From: Theileria orientalis strain Shintoku
Taxonomy: Eukaryota; Apicomplexa; Aconoidasida; Piroplasmida; Theileriidae
Direction: 5' to 3'
Assembly: GCF_000740895.1 (NCBI RefSeq)
Contig: NC_025260.1
Coordinates: forward strand, 2,336,001-2,400,000
DNA length: 64,000 bases
Part shown: one piece after another, positions 36,413 through 48,209 of the stretch
How positions within the stretch are numbered: position 1 is the stretch's first letter
Layout: each line of letters opens with the position of its first letter
Notes under the pieces: generated by a model
The model's database searches: none
What the model was told of the DNA's origin: nothing
Seen by the model: only the letters and a program-made list of their open reading frames with translations
Translations under genes and position numbers: made by a program

Positions 36413-37737
36413 TTAATCATCTTCGAGGGAAATGTTCTTGGAACTCTTGTGTATGTGCTCCAATTCACTGAAATATAAATATTTCAATTTAATAATTGTA
36501 TTACTCTAGCCGGTCCAGGATAAGCTTGTCCCGTAAATCGGGGAATGGTTCGAGCCTGATATACCTAAACACAATTAGGGTTCCACTGAACGAACGCTTG
36601 ATCGGTGAAGAATTTTAGCTTTGCCCTTTTTAAATTATCTTCCCTGGCTCCAGCCTTATAAAACAGGGACTGTTTAAGCATCTTCTTGAAGGAATCGACA
36701 AATTCTTCCTTCTAATGGAAAATGGTTACACATGTATGAACGCATTACCTTTTCATGTTTGTACTTATCCAAGGATCGTTCCAATACCCTTATAGGCAAA
36801 TGCCCAAACAGCTTTGTTCCAAGAAGCTCGACAGCCTGAATTGTTAACTTAAATAGAGAGGTACCTCTTCCAAATCGTGACCGAAGGGATCTATCTCCGC
36901 CAGCTTGCTCTCAAACAGCCTAACTCTGTCAGCAAGGAAGTCCCTCGTAAACTTCTTATACAAGTAGCGCCTGTTCTCCAAGTGCTCGTTGCTGTATCGC
37001 GGGTCTGAACTGAGAAGCTCATCATCCATGGGCTCCACTTCGCCGTCCCTGAACGGCATCTTGACCTTTTCGTATAGGAGACTCAGGAAGTTGTCCTCGG
37101 CCATTTTCCGAAGGTGTGCGTCTCTGTGAGATTCCTGGTGCGACTCCACCCTTCTTTTGTGCGATTCCCTGGGTTTTTTCGACTGGTCCAGCTTTCTCTT
37201 CCCGGACTCTTTCTCTTTCGGTTCCAAACTCTCCAAAAGCTCCAGCGTGTGTGGAGTGGAAGTGCTCTCTTCCAGAAGCTCCCTTCTCAACTGATTGAAG
37301 AGCCTTTTGCGATGCGATTGCGGAATCTTCTTATATCGAGGGTCAAACAAAAGCTTAGGTATGGTCTGAGAAGTGTGAATTGATGTTGGTTTGATACCTG
37401 TTCATAGCCCACATTGTTTGGAAGGTTTAGCGATTTTACCAGTTCCTTGTACTCATCGAGGTCCTCCTGTGGAATCTTCACCTCCTCCGGTTCCTCTACT
37501 TCCTTCTTCTGAGGCTTCTTTATGGAAGGCTTGTCCCATCGGGTCTGTAGTTGAGAATGTGCCAACGGCCGTTGCAGTTACCTCTTTGGTCTCTCGGTTG
37601 TAGTAATATTTAAAATTCCCCGACGTTTCCACCTCATACCTAAGCGTAAATTGAGATTACTCAAAATACCAGCTGGATTCCTCCATCTGCTTCCACGAAA
37701 CGGGCACTCCGACATCCCCGTCCGTATCGTTAACCAT
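36413..37737 (-). CDS. WW/FF-domain protein (PRPF40/TCERG1-like)
   Basis: A multi-exon gene. The N-terminus (MVNDTDGDVGVPVSWKQMEE) leads into a WW domain split by introns: GNFKYYYNRETKE joined to TRWDKPS. After an acidic linker come FF-type modules. One contains YKELVKSLNLPNNVGYEQ and LLFDPRYKKIPQSHRKRLFN; another contains AEDNFLSLLYEKVK and LLSSDPRYSNEHLENRRYLY. Later exons give a further FF-like unit and an end of ELEHIHKSSKN before TAA at 36413-36415. WW/FF proteins link the Pol II tail or U1 snRNP to splicing factors. A single WW plus DPRY-containing FF repeats points to TCERG1/Prp40-like function in the nucleus. The exact orthologue is uncertain. Confidence 0.85.
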
Positions 37738-37806
37738 TGCCCTAGCGAGAGAGCGGAAACAAACACAAATACGGCTAAACTGTGCACATGGAAGATAAAA
37801 GTTAGA

Positions 37807-40800
37807 TTATACAACAATATTGTTAATGGCGTGCGTGATTGAGTCGATAAGTGCGTTGGTTTGGGGCGAGTAGTTGGGCGTCAGCTGGAACCGAGGGTTC
37901 CTGAACAGCTCAACGACGACGAGTGACACGCCCCAGGGGCACTGGCCGGGCGCAATGAACGACTCGAGCAGGACTCTGAGTATGACCTGGGTGGCCTCAG
38001 GGTCATTCTTGCACTCCTCGAACATGGTGACTGCGAGGCAGGCGAAGAAGAAGGTGTGCGCGTTGGGCCCTCTCAAGTGCCTGACGATAGAGCAGAGGAG
38101 CAGGTACTTGGCCTTGAGCGGCAGAGACTTGACCAGCCACAGAAACAAAAACAGTCTCGCGTTACTCTCTGACAGTTCCGGGGTCGAACCTGCAAATGTT
38201 CATTAATAGTTGTGTGCCCATTTTCCAGTAGCTAGCATAATACTAACTGGCGTGCTGGTAACTGGCATAATAACAAGTGAGTGGTACCGGTAACTACCAA
38301 AATACTAACAAACGCTGTGGTAAATAATAGCGGCATGGTAACAACTACCAAAATAATAACTGGCATACTAACCAAACGACACAGTAAGATAACTAATTAG
38401 CCGTATCGCTTACTTGGGTTGCTTGCAACGATCTCCATCGTGAGCGAGTTGAAGGTCATGACCGCCTGCGCAGGGCTGCCATTCGACTCCTCGGTCAAAA
38501 TCAGACACAGCGCCTCCAGCTCCTGACTCGTGGGCAGCGAGGAGGTGCCGTACTTGGCCAGCGTGCTCAGCACCTTCGACACCAGGAGCGACGTCCTGTT
38601 GCGCGATATGTAGTTGGCCCAGGAGCTCGAGACCTTGGGCGGCACCTTCATCTCCGGCAGGAGGTCGACGCCCTTCATGCCCAGGCTCGGGCCCAGCGCG
38701 GCCTCGGAGCCGACGCTCGAGGCCAGGCGCTCTATTGCAAAGGTGCCGAAGAAGTTCAGGTAGTTGACGCTCACGAAGTCAGGGCAGAGACTCGCCACGT
38801 ACTCGACGGAGTTGAAGTAGACGCAGGTGAAGTACTCCACGTAGTCGGCGCTCCTCTCGGCGTCGAAGTCTCCGTCCTCGCCCCGCTCCTTCGCGGGGTC
38901 CTGGCTCTCCTCTCCCGGCAGGGCCTGCCTGCTCTGTGCGGCCGCCGCCCCTGCGGCGCCGCCAAACTCCTCCTCGCTCGCACCGTAGCTGTTGATCTCA
39001 GTCGTGTATATCGAGAGGAGGTTGAAGATCCTCGCGAGGACCGGCCAGCACTTCGTCGACTTCAGGCAGCCCGTGAGGAGCGAGGGGTGCACCAGGAGCC
39101 TCAGGAAGAAGAATGAGAAGCCCGGCACGCGCGTCGGGTTAACGTACTCGAGCGCGCACAGGAAGGTCAGCTTCGATAGGACGTAGTTGCTTTCGTCGAA
39201 GCGGTCGAAGTAGACCATGAGCGAGAGCCAGATGTTGTAGGACCTGAAGTAGTGCCCCTCGTGCACGATGATGCTTGAGAGGCAGGAGAGCAGCTTCTGC
39301 AGTGCGCTGCAGGGCGGTATCTCGCCGACGCCGCCCACCAGCCTCAGCATCACGTCGACCATTTTGCAGAGCCCTTCGAAGCACTCGTACAGCGTGATTG
39401 CGCTGCCGATTGAGCCGATGCTCGAGGAGCTCGCGTTGCTCCGTGCGTCAGTCGGCGTGGAGCTGCTGCTTTCGTTTCCTCCCGCTGCGTTAATCGCCGT
39501 CAGCCCTGGCGTCGCTTCGCCTCCCATTGTCTGCGTGTTCATGTTACTTAGCGCGTTCGGGTTTTTCGCGAGCGTGAATAGCTTTGACGACTTTTCAAAG
39601 TGTATGATCGTATACAGGCACGACGCGAAGAACGAGTCGGTCCCTCCCTCCATCTTAAAGAAGGCCTGCAGGTTAAACTTTTGGAAGAACTGGCGCCATG
39701 CGAAGAGCAGCGCGTCGCCCTCGACGTTCCTGCTGCACTCGATCCACTGACCGAAAAGGACTCCGAAGAGGAACCTTTGCGACTCGTTCACTGAGCATGG
39801 CAAAGGCACTCTGCGCGCTCCTCCGAGCCCGTCCATCTCCTCGTCCGCTCTGCTCTCCGCGTGATGCGCCAGCGGGTCAGCGTGTTCACTCGCCTGCTGC
39901 GACACCAATGATGCTGTCGTGCTGTCCTTGAAGTGCTGCAGACCCACCTTCGTGTTCATGTTCTGCTTCAGGATCGTCGTCAGGACCATTACGGTCGGCT
40001 TCGGTTTCGGGTCGTTTTGCGCCTCCACGATGTCCTTCAGCAGCTTCGCCTTTGCGTCCTCGATAAGCACTCCTGGGTGCGTCTTGCATTGCTCCGTGCC
40101 GCAGTTTAGTGCTGAGAGCTCTCTCAGCAGCGTCGCTGCCACGCTCAGTGGCGCCGCCTTCTGGTCTATCAGTGCTATTGCTGTGACCACGATTGCCATC
40201 TCTATTGCGTAGAGGTTTTTCCCTCTTTCCATCGCGAGCACGAAGTAGTGCGTCAGGTCCGGCCACTCCAGCAGCCTGTATCTCAGCAGTCCTGCCACCA
40301 CCATGATGTTGAACAGGTTATTGTTCTGGTCCAGCGGCAGTGAGAAGAGTATGTTTGCCATCATCTGCTTCACTGCCGGGTTAAAGCTGTTGAGCCAGTC
40401 CAGGATGCACAGGATGACCTCCAGGTTAAGCCCTGAGTGCAGCCCTGGCCCCTCAGATATGAACATCAGCAGGCACTTTGCGATTGCCAGCGAGGCCACT
40501 TCTCTGCATCCTGACGTCTCCACCAGGTTCAGGCACTTGACGATGCACGAGAAGACCTCGTGGTCGTGCGGCAGGCTGTATAGTATTCTCAGCGACTGCG
40601 TGCTGAATACGTGCGGCGCCTTCCCCGGCTCCAATCCTACGTTATAAAAGGGCGGGGGGAACATTGATATGTCCCTCAAGGGCTCTCTCAATTCCCCCAG
40701 ATACTCTTCGAACATACTCAGTATAGCGTACAGCCCGTCTAAAAATGATTTGTGTGTTGCTTCCGTCAATAGCTAATTGCTGCGGTATTTAATAGTGTAG

Positions 40801-43704
40801 CTAGTGTACTCTCTGTGTCATAACCAACAGTCATGTGCTCCAACTTTCATAATAAGGAGAATGGCACATATTTTACTAATACCTCTGTGTCGTATAAGTA
40901 TCTAGTATAAAAATATAGCTGTAGCTGTTCTTACTTGAAACTGCGGCGTTCGGCGTTCCTGGTGCCGCCATCTGGTTCGCCGGCGAACTCATCGTCGGCA
41001 CGCCCATCACCACCTGCCCCGGCAGCTGATGCTGCGCGACCCCCTGGGGCTGCAACTGCGGCGACGGAACTGCATTCTGCGGCAGCTGCTGAGGCATCGA
41101 CGCCGGACTGTGCGGCTGCATCACTGTCGACTGAGGCGTGCCCAGTCCCTTCGACTGTCCTACGTTCAGAATCGTCTTGTACGTCGTCAGCGCCTGCTGG
41201 CCCTTGTTTCTGCTGTTCCAGCTGCTCAGGAGCGTCGGCAGGAAGTTCGGCGGCATCTTCGGCTCCCTGTGGATCGTCTTCATGATCTCCATGAAAAGCA
41301 GGTCACTTTCGCGCACTGCGTACTCCTGCGTGATCTTCTCCACCACGCTCACGCAGACCCCCAGGTTATCCTGACTCAAAATCTGCACCAGCTGCTCCAC
41401 CAGCACCTGGTCGTTGCAGTCCTGCGTCCTGTGCGTCTGCAGCGATGACCTGAGGCTTTCGTGGAATGCCAGCCTCAGCGGCTCCTTGCACGTCGCTGCC
41501 ACCAGGTTCGTCGAGAGCGACTCGAACATCATTCTCGTTGCTGCTCTCGTCACGTTATCGTCTTCCTCGTTTGCGAAGTCCTTTGCGATCAACACCTTCG
41601 TGCACAGTCTTGCGAGTGAGAGCGAGTGGTCGCACACCACTGAGAGCACGTGTCTTACTGCTCTTTCGATTGCCACTGGCACGAGTGCTCTGAACTGCGG
41701 CTGTATTTCGAAGAGTGCTATTGACTGCGATATGACCACTGCGTTGTGTAAGTTGTGAATCATGTTGTCTATGAACCTCGTCATGCTCATGTTGATCTGG
41801 TTGTGTGCGAAGTTGGTCGTGTTCGGCAGGTTCAGGTTCGAGGACCCTGGTCCCTGCTGTCCGCTGTTCACTCCCAGCAGCGCGTTGCTGGTCATGCCTG
41901 TTCCTATCCCTGCTCCTATTCCTGCTCCAATTGTGTTTGCCATGCTGTTTCCCATGCCTGCTCCAATGTTGCTTCCCATGGTATTTGCTCCTGGCGTCGC
42001 CATGCTACTCACGTTGCACGCCATGTTCGCCTGGCTACTCGTCGCCGTGGCTCCTGAGCTCGTCGTCAGCGTTCCTTCTCTGATCACCTTCGACAGCAGC
42101 TGGTTAAGCCTCTCTCTGTCCAGCGATGAAGTCGTCTGACTTCCTGACTGCAGGTGATTTGTTGACGACTGCAGCGTCGTCTGCGCATTCACTGCTCCCA
42201 GGTTAGAGCCTGTCACTGAGCTCGAACTCGAGCTCGAGGCTGCTGACGCTGCCAGGTTCTGTCCGGAATTCGGCGTATCGAAGTCCGGGCTCCCCTTCGG
42301 GTGGCTTTTTCCTGCGAGCAGGCTCGTCTTGTTACTGTATTCCGCCATCTCCAGGTTCAGGTGTCTGAAGAGCACCTCCACTTCGAACACCAGGTTCGTC
42401 TTCAGGTTCTGCAGGTTCCTTATTTCCATGAGGAACGACAGCATTGCCGTCGTCCACGGGTTCGGCGGCTTAAATATTTTACTCGCCTTAATGTTCTCTA
42501 TGGTCTTGCATATGAAGGGCAGCACTGCCACCAGGTACCCGTTTTCGTACCCCTTCGTCAGCACTGCCTTAACGTCCAGGTGTCTGTGTATGATCGGCAC
42601 GTTCCTGTGGAGCGTGATTCTTCCCAGCCAGCTCCCCAGGTTTTTTAGCAGCGTTCTGTACGCCAGCACGTCCTTGAACTGCTCCACGTTCTTCAGACAC
42701 GCGTTGATGCACAGGTACGTGATCTGTATTGCCAGGTCGAAGAGCTTCGGGTAGCTCAGGTGCTCTATGAAGTTTGCGAATACGTCGTGCAGGTTGTGCT
42801 CCTTGCTCGCTCTCGTCCTGATGATGTACAGCAGCAGCCACGATGTGTAATCCTTGCTCAGCAGTGAGGACACTTCTCTCGCCTTCTTCTCCACGTCGTC
42901 CGGGCACATGTTGTTAAAGATTGAGTAGACGTGGTCTACTAGTGAGTCTGGCGGCACTTTGACGTCCACTTCCACGTCGCCCATGATGAGTTCCCACTCT
43001 CCCACTGACGACCTCACGTCCATTGAGTATCCCTGGGGCTGCTGCGGCGACGTCTTCTTACTCTGCTGTCCTTGCCCCTGCGTCGTTTCCTCCGCCTGTC
43101 CTATTACTATCCCCTTAGACTGGTCTATGTACGTACTATTTTTCATGTTATCCGTCATTATCGTCTGTAACTTTTCACATGTTTTATACAGCTGAGGGAA
43201 CGTCTCCTTCACGTCTGGGATCGACAGCAGCGAGTTTGAGAACCAGGGGTACGAGGCTATTGAGTTCTCGAACTGCGAGAGTGCGATTGTTCCGAACTGG
43301 AACATTTTCGAGGTCTTTCCTCTCTTCAGCGCCTCCAGGATGCAACGCGTCGCCAGTAGCAGCAGTGGCCCGTTCGACAACAGGAGACCGTGCTTGATCA
43401 TCTTCCCGAAGAGCTCCGCCGTGATCGACAGCTCCTGCAACGGGTATTTTGGGAAGAACCTGCACTCGTTGAACAGAATCTTCAGCATTGTGTTGTACAC
43501 ACTCCGGTTACGCGACTCTTTTGGGCAGGAGCCCAGGTGCTTCATCACCTCGATCATCTGATCGGTGGAGATTTGCGAAACGTACAGTTTGTAGAAGTAC
43601 TTGTTGACCACATCTTCTTCGTTCGTAAAATCGGCCCAGTTGTCAAAGTCTACTTGACCAATCAAGGGATCTGGATCCGCGTTTACACCAGATGTGTTTT
43701 CCAT
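37807..43704 (-). CDS. CNOT1: CCR4-NOT complex scaffold subunit NOT1
   Basis: Three exons (43704-40935, 40738-38414, 38189-37807) give 1825 residues with correct phases. NOT1 is the scaffold of the cytoplasmic deadenylase complex. Recognisable parts are an N-terminal helical domain and an MIF4G-like CAF1-binding domain around LVDHVYSIFNNMCPDDVEKK and DYTSWLLLYIIRTRA. The CAF40/CNOT9 and connector regions follow, then the C-terminal NOT1 superfamily domain with NGLYAILSMFEEYLGELREP, RYLLLCSIVRHLRGPNAHT and a C-terminus VELFRNPRFQLTPN. Two low-complexity Gly/Ala/Asn/Gln-rich linkers interrupt it (encoded around 41780-42290 and near 40960-41120). Strongly C/G-ending codons set it apart from AT-rich neighbours. 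Exon 2/3 joining uses intron 38190-38413, which contains TAACTGGCATAAT-like repeats. Confidence 0.95.
38215..38395. repeat. Degenerate repeats in CNOT1 intron 2
   Basis: Variants of ACTGGCATAATAAC / GGTAACTACCAAAATACTAAC recur about five times inside intron 38190-38413. Copies are imperfect, so unit borders are approximate. Confidence 0.6.
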
Positions 43705-44137
43705 TCTCTATTAGCCGAATCAAAAGGGGTTATAAGAAACTCGGTGAATCTCTGATTTTCATAATATCACTTAATAAATTATGGTACAAAATGCGATTAA
43801 CTATATCTGAAAACTCCTTTGAAAACTCTCATATAAGGGTAGCCGATAATATAATTTACAGTGGAGAAAAAAATTACGGGCGTATTCACCAACACCAATG
43901 AATTGTTGAGAAAATGTGTAACAAATATGACCGGTGTTATAAAAATTAATTAAAAATACAAGATTGATAGAGTTTATTAAAATACAGGATTATTTGTAAT
44001 CTACTTCGGGGTTACCACATCTTTTGGTGGGTATAAACACAGAGCCAGGTATTTACATAAATTCGGTAGCTAAATCACGTAATTTTTTAAAAATTGGTTA
44101 TGTGTTTTATTTTCAAAACTGAATCGTGATCTACAAT
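43705..44137. other. Intergenic, upstream of CNOT1
   Basis: 433 bp, AT-rich, carrying the CNOT1 promoter and the 3' flank of the CHY zinc-finger gene. No other feature seen. Confidence 0.45.
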
Positions 44138-46352
44138 TTACACCGCGAACGACATCCGCTGCGGCTGTGCCGAAACTGTGGTTTTGCGCTCAGTGACGCA
44201 CCTGTAAGTTGCCATCCTACTTCTTCGCGTTGTTTTTGCTGATTAGCTTGTATTTTTTCGAATCCTTCCTGCTGAGCTTCGTGGCGTCTCTACACCCCTT
44301 GCCCCCCTAACTCGTGCTGTCTGATGTGTAGCGCTTACCTCCCAGTGAGAGCTCGAGGCGGCCGTGTATGTCTTCGTGCACGACTTACAGACCTTGTTTG
44401 AGGAGGGCTGCTGCGTTGAGCAGTGTCCGCAGACGATAAAGTTGGCGTGTCCGCACTTGTGGTCGCTGACATCGTCGTGGCAGATGTCGCAGGGGAACAG
44501 CTACTCCATTGTTGTGACTCGGCCAACTTACCCTTCCGCAGCACGGGAATCTGAACCACCTGAACGACTTTTTATAGTGTTTGCACGTGCCGTTCGCCGG
44601 GAGCGGCGTCCCAACCTTGATGCCCTTTGGCTGTGGCGTCTTTTTAGTTTCATACTTCACGACCTTCTTCATTACGGTTTCGAGTGCCCTGCGTATTTAA
44701 GTTTCAGGCTTTAAACTTACGGCGCTGCCTGTTCACCGAATTGTACTCCGTGGAACGTGAAGAGGAATTTGTTAAAACAACCTCTGCAGATAAGGCTCTT
44801 CTTGTCCCCTGAACATTTATTGTCTATGTATGCATCTTCTTCATTCAGCTGACATCTTAACGGTCAACCGTAGGTGGGTTCAATAACAATAAAGCTAGCG
44901 CTAACCTATTTTAACCTCCCTGATCTTCGACTGTGTTTCACAGTCTTCGCAGGTCAACTTAAACTCGGCATGGTTAATGTCCTAAAACTCACTGTTATCA
45001 TTGGAAACCAACTATGAAGTCCAGATTCAACATCGACAGCCGTCCAAAAGTGAGTTGGGACGGAAAGAACAGTGCGGGCGTGAACTCACACCGAATTGGC
45101 ATTGCGCACTTTTCGCAACTCCTGCTATACACTACTGTCTTTTCTCCGAGGTCGGCCAGTGTCACTTCCAACCTGTGTGCGCACCTCAGACAAACGACGT
45201 CCATTCTAAAACAGTGAAATGTTACGGTTGTGGAAAAAAGGACAATAGCCAACTTGTGTATAAATAAACCTAGTCGTACTGTTGTTTACGTTTATTCGTG
45301 CGTATCTAAAACCTACGAAAACGTTCCAATCATCCCCAGCGACAACTTGGTCATTTCCAGGCCCGTGAAACTGAGGGGAGCAGTCTTGTCCAGTGAATAA
45401 GATGGTGGATCCTGTTTTTCGGGCTCGGGAGGCTTCTAAACTTGGGTTAATTGTGCGTGACTTACGTGTTTCTTCACCAGTACCTCCCTGCAGCGCATAA
45501 ACCTCCTTCTGCACTCCGCGGGGCTCCTCGTCTTGACCAGCTTCGAAATCAGAACCCACCTCTCCACGGGGTCAGCCGTGCCCTTGTATCTCACCAGCCC
45601 ATCTTCCAGACTAAATAGAGGGTAAGGGCTGAAATAACGTACCACTTCTGTTCCTCTAAAGTCCATGGGAGTTCCACCTTTTCATTTTTTTCTGACAAGC
45701 CATTGGTTTTCGAAGAACCGGAATGGTTCTGGGACTCAGACTCATGATCAACTTGTTTATTCTCTAAAGATGGTTGGGTTGGCTGGTTGCTAGCTGTGAT
45801 GTCTCCCGACTTGGTTTTTAGGGAATTTGAAATGTTGTAAATGGTGACCAGGTTCTTGTCCAAAAACTTCAACGATTCATAAATTATATACTTTCTGAGC
45901 TTCTGGTTCCTAGTGATAAAATCATACAAGACTTTCTTGATCGACTTTTTGAAAGCATCGGACAGTTGAGGGTCCTCGACCGTGATATCATCAGCGTCCT
46001 CAATTGAATAGTAGGTTTCACAGTTCTCTGAATCATTGGGGTGTGTGAAATTATCAGACTCAGCACTGGTGGCGGCTGATTTGCGATCTTGAGGAGGTTC
46101 AGTGTAGGAATCCAGGGACTTCTGGGTGTATGTGCGATGGAGTTTCAACTGAATCCTAATTCCCTCGGGTGTGGATAAGACGGATGCATCAAAGTCGGGA
46201 TCGGTGGGTTTAAGCAGAAGGGTGAGTGATACTGAATCGTTATTATACACTTTTTCTATGGAGTTGGCCTCACTGGAGCCAGCGATGTGGAACGAATTTT
46301 CGAACATCTTTTGGAGCTTAAAAAGCTCCACAAAGCAATCGTCTTGCTTCAT
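44138..46352 (-). CDS. RWD-like / SANT / CHY zinc-finger protein
   Basis: I read this as one gene. The first part (from ATG 46352) has an RWD-like segment (VYNNDSVSLTLLLKP, TPEGIRIQLKL), then an acidic linker. A SANT/Myb-like helix set follows (PWTLEEQKCLEDGLVRY, ADPVERWVLISKLVKTRSPA, ECRRRF), formed across a 32-nt intron. Next is LSFTGLEMTKLSLGMIGTF, then VVCLRCAHRLEVTLADLGEK with CxxC pairs, and the CHY zinc finger: GTPLPANGTCKHYKKSFRWF, RFPCCGRLFPCDICHDD, CGHCST, KVCKSCTKTY and GGKGCRDATKLSRKD. This order is known in fungal and plant CHY proteins. Apparent stops between the two halves are removed by an intron of about 100 nt ending at 45205. The 3' end is TAG at 44217, or TAA at 44138 if a 19-nt intron (44202-44220) is spliced; I prefer the latter. 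Confidence 0.75.
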
Positions 46353-46822
46353 TTTAGTAAAATAATTTCACCTCAGTAAGAGGCCAAGTACTACATTCTG
46401 AAATGAATTAAATGGATGTTGAACATGATAGATATCTAATGATTTATACAAATAGTTGGGTTGACTCGGCATAAAATCAATTTAAATTTATAAATTTTTA
46501 GTAAATTTATAGTTTTATTTTTATATTTTTAAAATTAATCATGAATTGAATTCAAATTTGACTATTTTTTACTAATGTATGTATTCGTATTGTACATTGC
46601 CAGTTAATACAGTCTTCCACAAATACATCCCATTATACAGGCTTCTATATCTTATTTAGATATTATTTTAATTACGTTATTCCCTTTTTAATTCCTATTC
46701 AGTTTTATATGTCCAATTGCTTTTGCACCTCAATGCATCTCGTTCCTTTTTCCAATTTTTCGTATTCCTCTTGAGATTCATCGATTTTATCTAAAATGAT
46801 CACCAAAATATGCTAAATTAAT
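46353..46822. promoter_or_regulatory. Divergent AT-rich intergenic region
   Basis: 470 bp between the starts of the CHY zinc-finger gene (-) and the secreted cysteine-rich gene (+). Very AT-rich and T-rich on the plus strand. No motif recognised. Confidence 0.45.
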
Positions 46823-48152
46823 ATGGAGAAGTGTATGTGTATACTGTATGTGTGTATATCTTCACTGTTTACTAATATCGCAAGAGTGTCATCACTGGTA
46901 CCTGTCTAACTACCTTATTTTCTCACATATATGCTGTTTAGGCACATAATCCCTCCGGTTTGGGGGCTCTGGTAGTCGGTTCCGCTACCTACCACGAAAC
47001 TCCGCTGCACAACCTGGACGACGTTGCCGACCTGGGTGTGGAATCAAGCGGAACGAGAAAGGACCGTCTGCACGAGCTGGAGGAGATCCTCGAGGACGAG
47101 TCCCAGAGCCCCGACGAGCAGTCGGCGTCGAGGTACGAGGAGAACGTGAAGGTGTTCGACAACCCGGCGGTGCTAGAGGCGACTTCGCACCCGACCGAGG
47201 ACGAGGTCAAGGACTTCCAGAAGGTCAGTCAGCACGAGCTTGCAACCAGGGACGACCACTTCGACGCCCTGAACACGCTGATATCAGAGCCGAAGCTTTT
47301 AGATTTCGTGGACAGAATGCTCAAAAAGGACAAGGGAAAGAAGGAAGGCCCGGCCGAAACGCCATCTGGCGCAGCCGATAAACCAGCTGAACCGCCATCT
47401 GCTACGGCCAATAGTGCACCAGAAAAACCCAGGTGGGACTCGCCCAGTTGGAAGGGCGACCGTGGTGGATCAAACGCGCCAACCGAGGCAGGTGCAGACA
47501 ACGCGTGGAACCCTGGCGGGGGCAGCGGCCCAAGAGGTTTAAATGGCAAGCCCGGCTCCGCTACGGGCAACCCTCTGGGCGTTCCCCTCCCCAATCCATT
47601 CAGCGACCAGTCTCAGAGGGGCATCCTGGGCAAGTTTCCGCCGCTCAGCGTCAACGCCCGCACCAGGAACCACTTCCACGTCCTGAACGTGCACCACCAC
47701 TACCCTCAGCCGCAGGACTCGCCCAGGTACCCTGAGGGCGTCAAATTTGCCCAGGGCTTCTTGACCAAGGAGTGTTTCGAAGGCGGCTTCGACGGCCAGC
47801 CTGGCTCCCAGAGCTGCTACTGCTCCAGATCGGAAACGTGCAGGTGCACCAAGACCTACATGATGCTACTGTCCATGTGCGACACTCTCGTCAACGACCC
47901 CTACGTGAAGCAGTTCTGCGGCCACCACGGCGTCAAGCGCGACCACCCCAAGCTCAACCACCGGTTCGCCAGGAGCCAGGACAACTCCGTGTCCGACGCC
48001 TTCAACGCAGTCCATGGCGCCATGTGCAACTACAAGGGCTTCGGGCACTGCAGGTAGGCCCTTTCGCTTTACATCCATCCTTTCAACGCTCACTTCTATT
48101 TAGGAACGTATTGGAAATGGAAAAATTATGTCAGTGTACAAAGTGCGATTAA
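46823..48152 (+). CDS. Secreted protein with a C-terminal 12-cysteine domain
   Basis: Three exons (46823-46897, 46942-48053, 48104-48152) give 411 residues with consistent phase. Exon 1 is a signal peptide (MEKCMCILYVCISSLFTNIA). The mature N-terminal half is acidic and helical (HELEEILEDESQS). Next is a disordered Pro/Gly/Ala/Lys-rich linker, then a His/Pro-rich stretch (HFHVLNVHHHYPQPQDSP). The C-terminal ~130 residues hold 12 cysteines: one before SQSCYCSRSETCRCTK, then LLSMCDTLV, QFCGHH, AMCNYKG, GHCR, and LCQCTKCD from the last exon. Using the final exon adds three cysteines and gives an even number, which supports it. I recognise no family. Disulfide-stabilised secretion is an inference. 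Codons are strongly C-ending. Confidence 0.7.
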
Positions 48153-48209
48153 ATCAATAACTCAATCCATCCTTACTGGGTGGACAAGGGTCAAAACAAT
48201 TTATCTTCT

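Noticed and set aside
41755..42139. Plus-strand frames rich in Cys, Pro and Ala opposite CNOT1
   Set aside because: Shadows of the Gly/Ala/Asn-rich linker of CNOT1. No start context or family similarity.
44217..45204. A stand-alone zinc-finger gene starting at MDVVCLRC (45204)
   Set aside because: The ATG lies one base after a strong TTTTAG acceptor, and the preceding SANT-containing frame supplies the segment that normally precedes it in CHY proteins.
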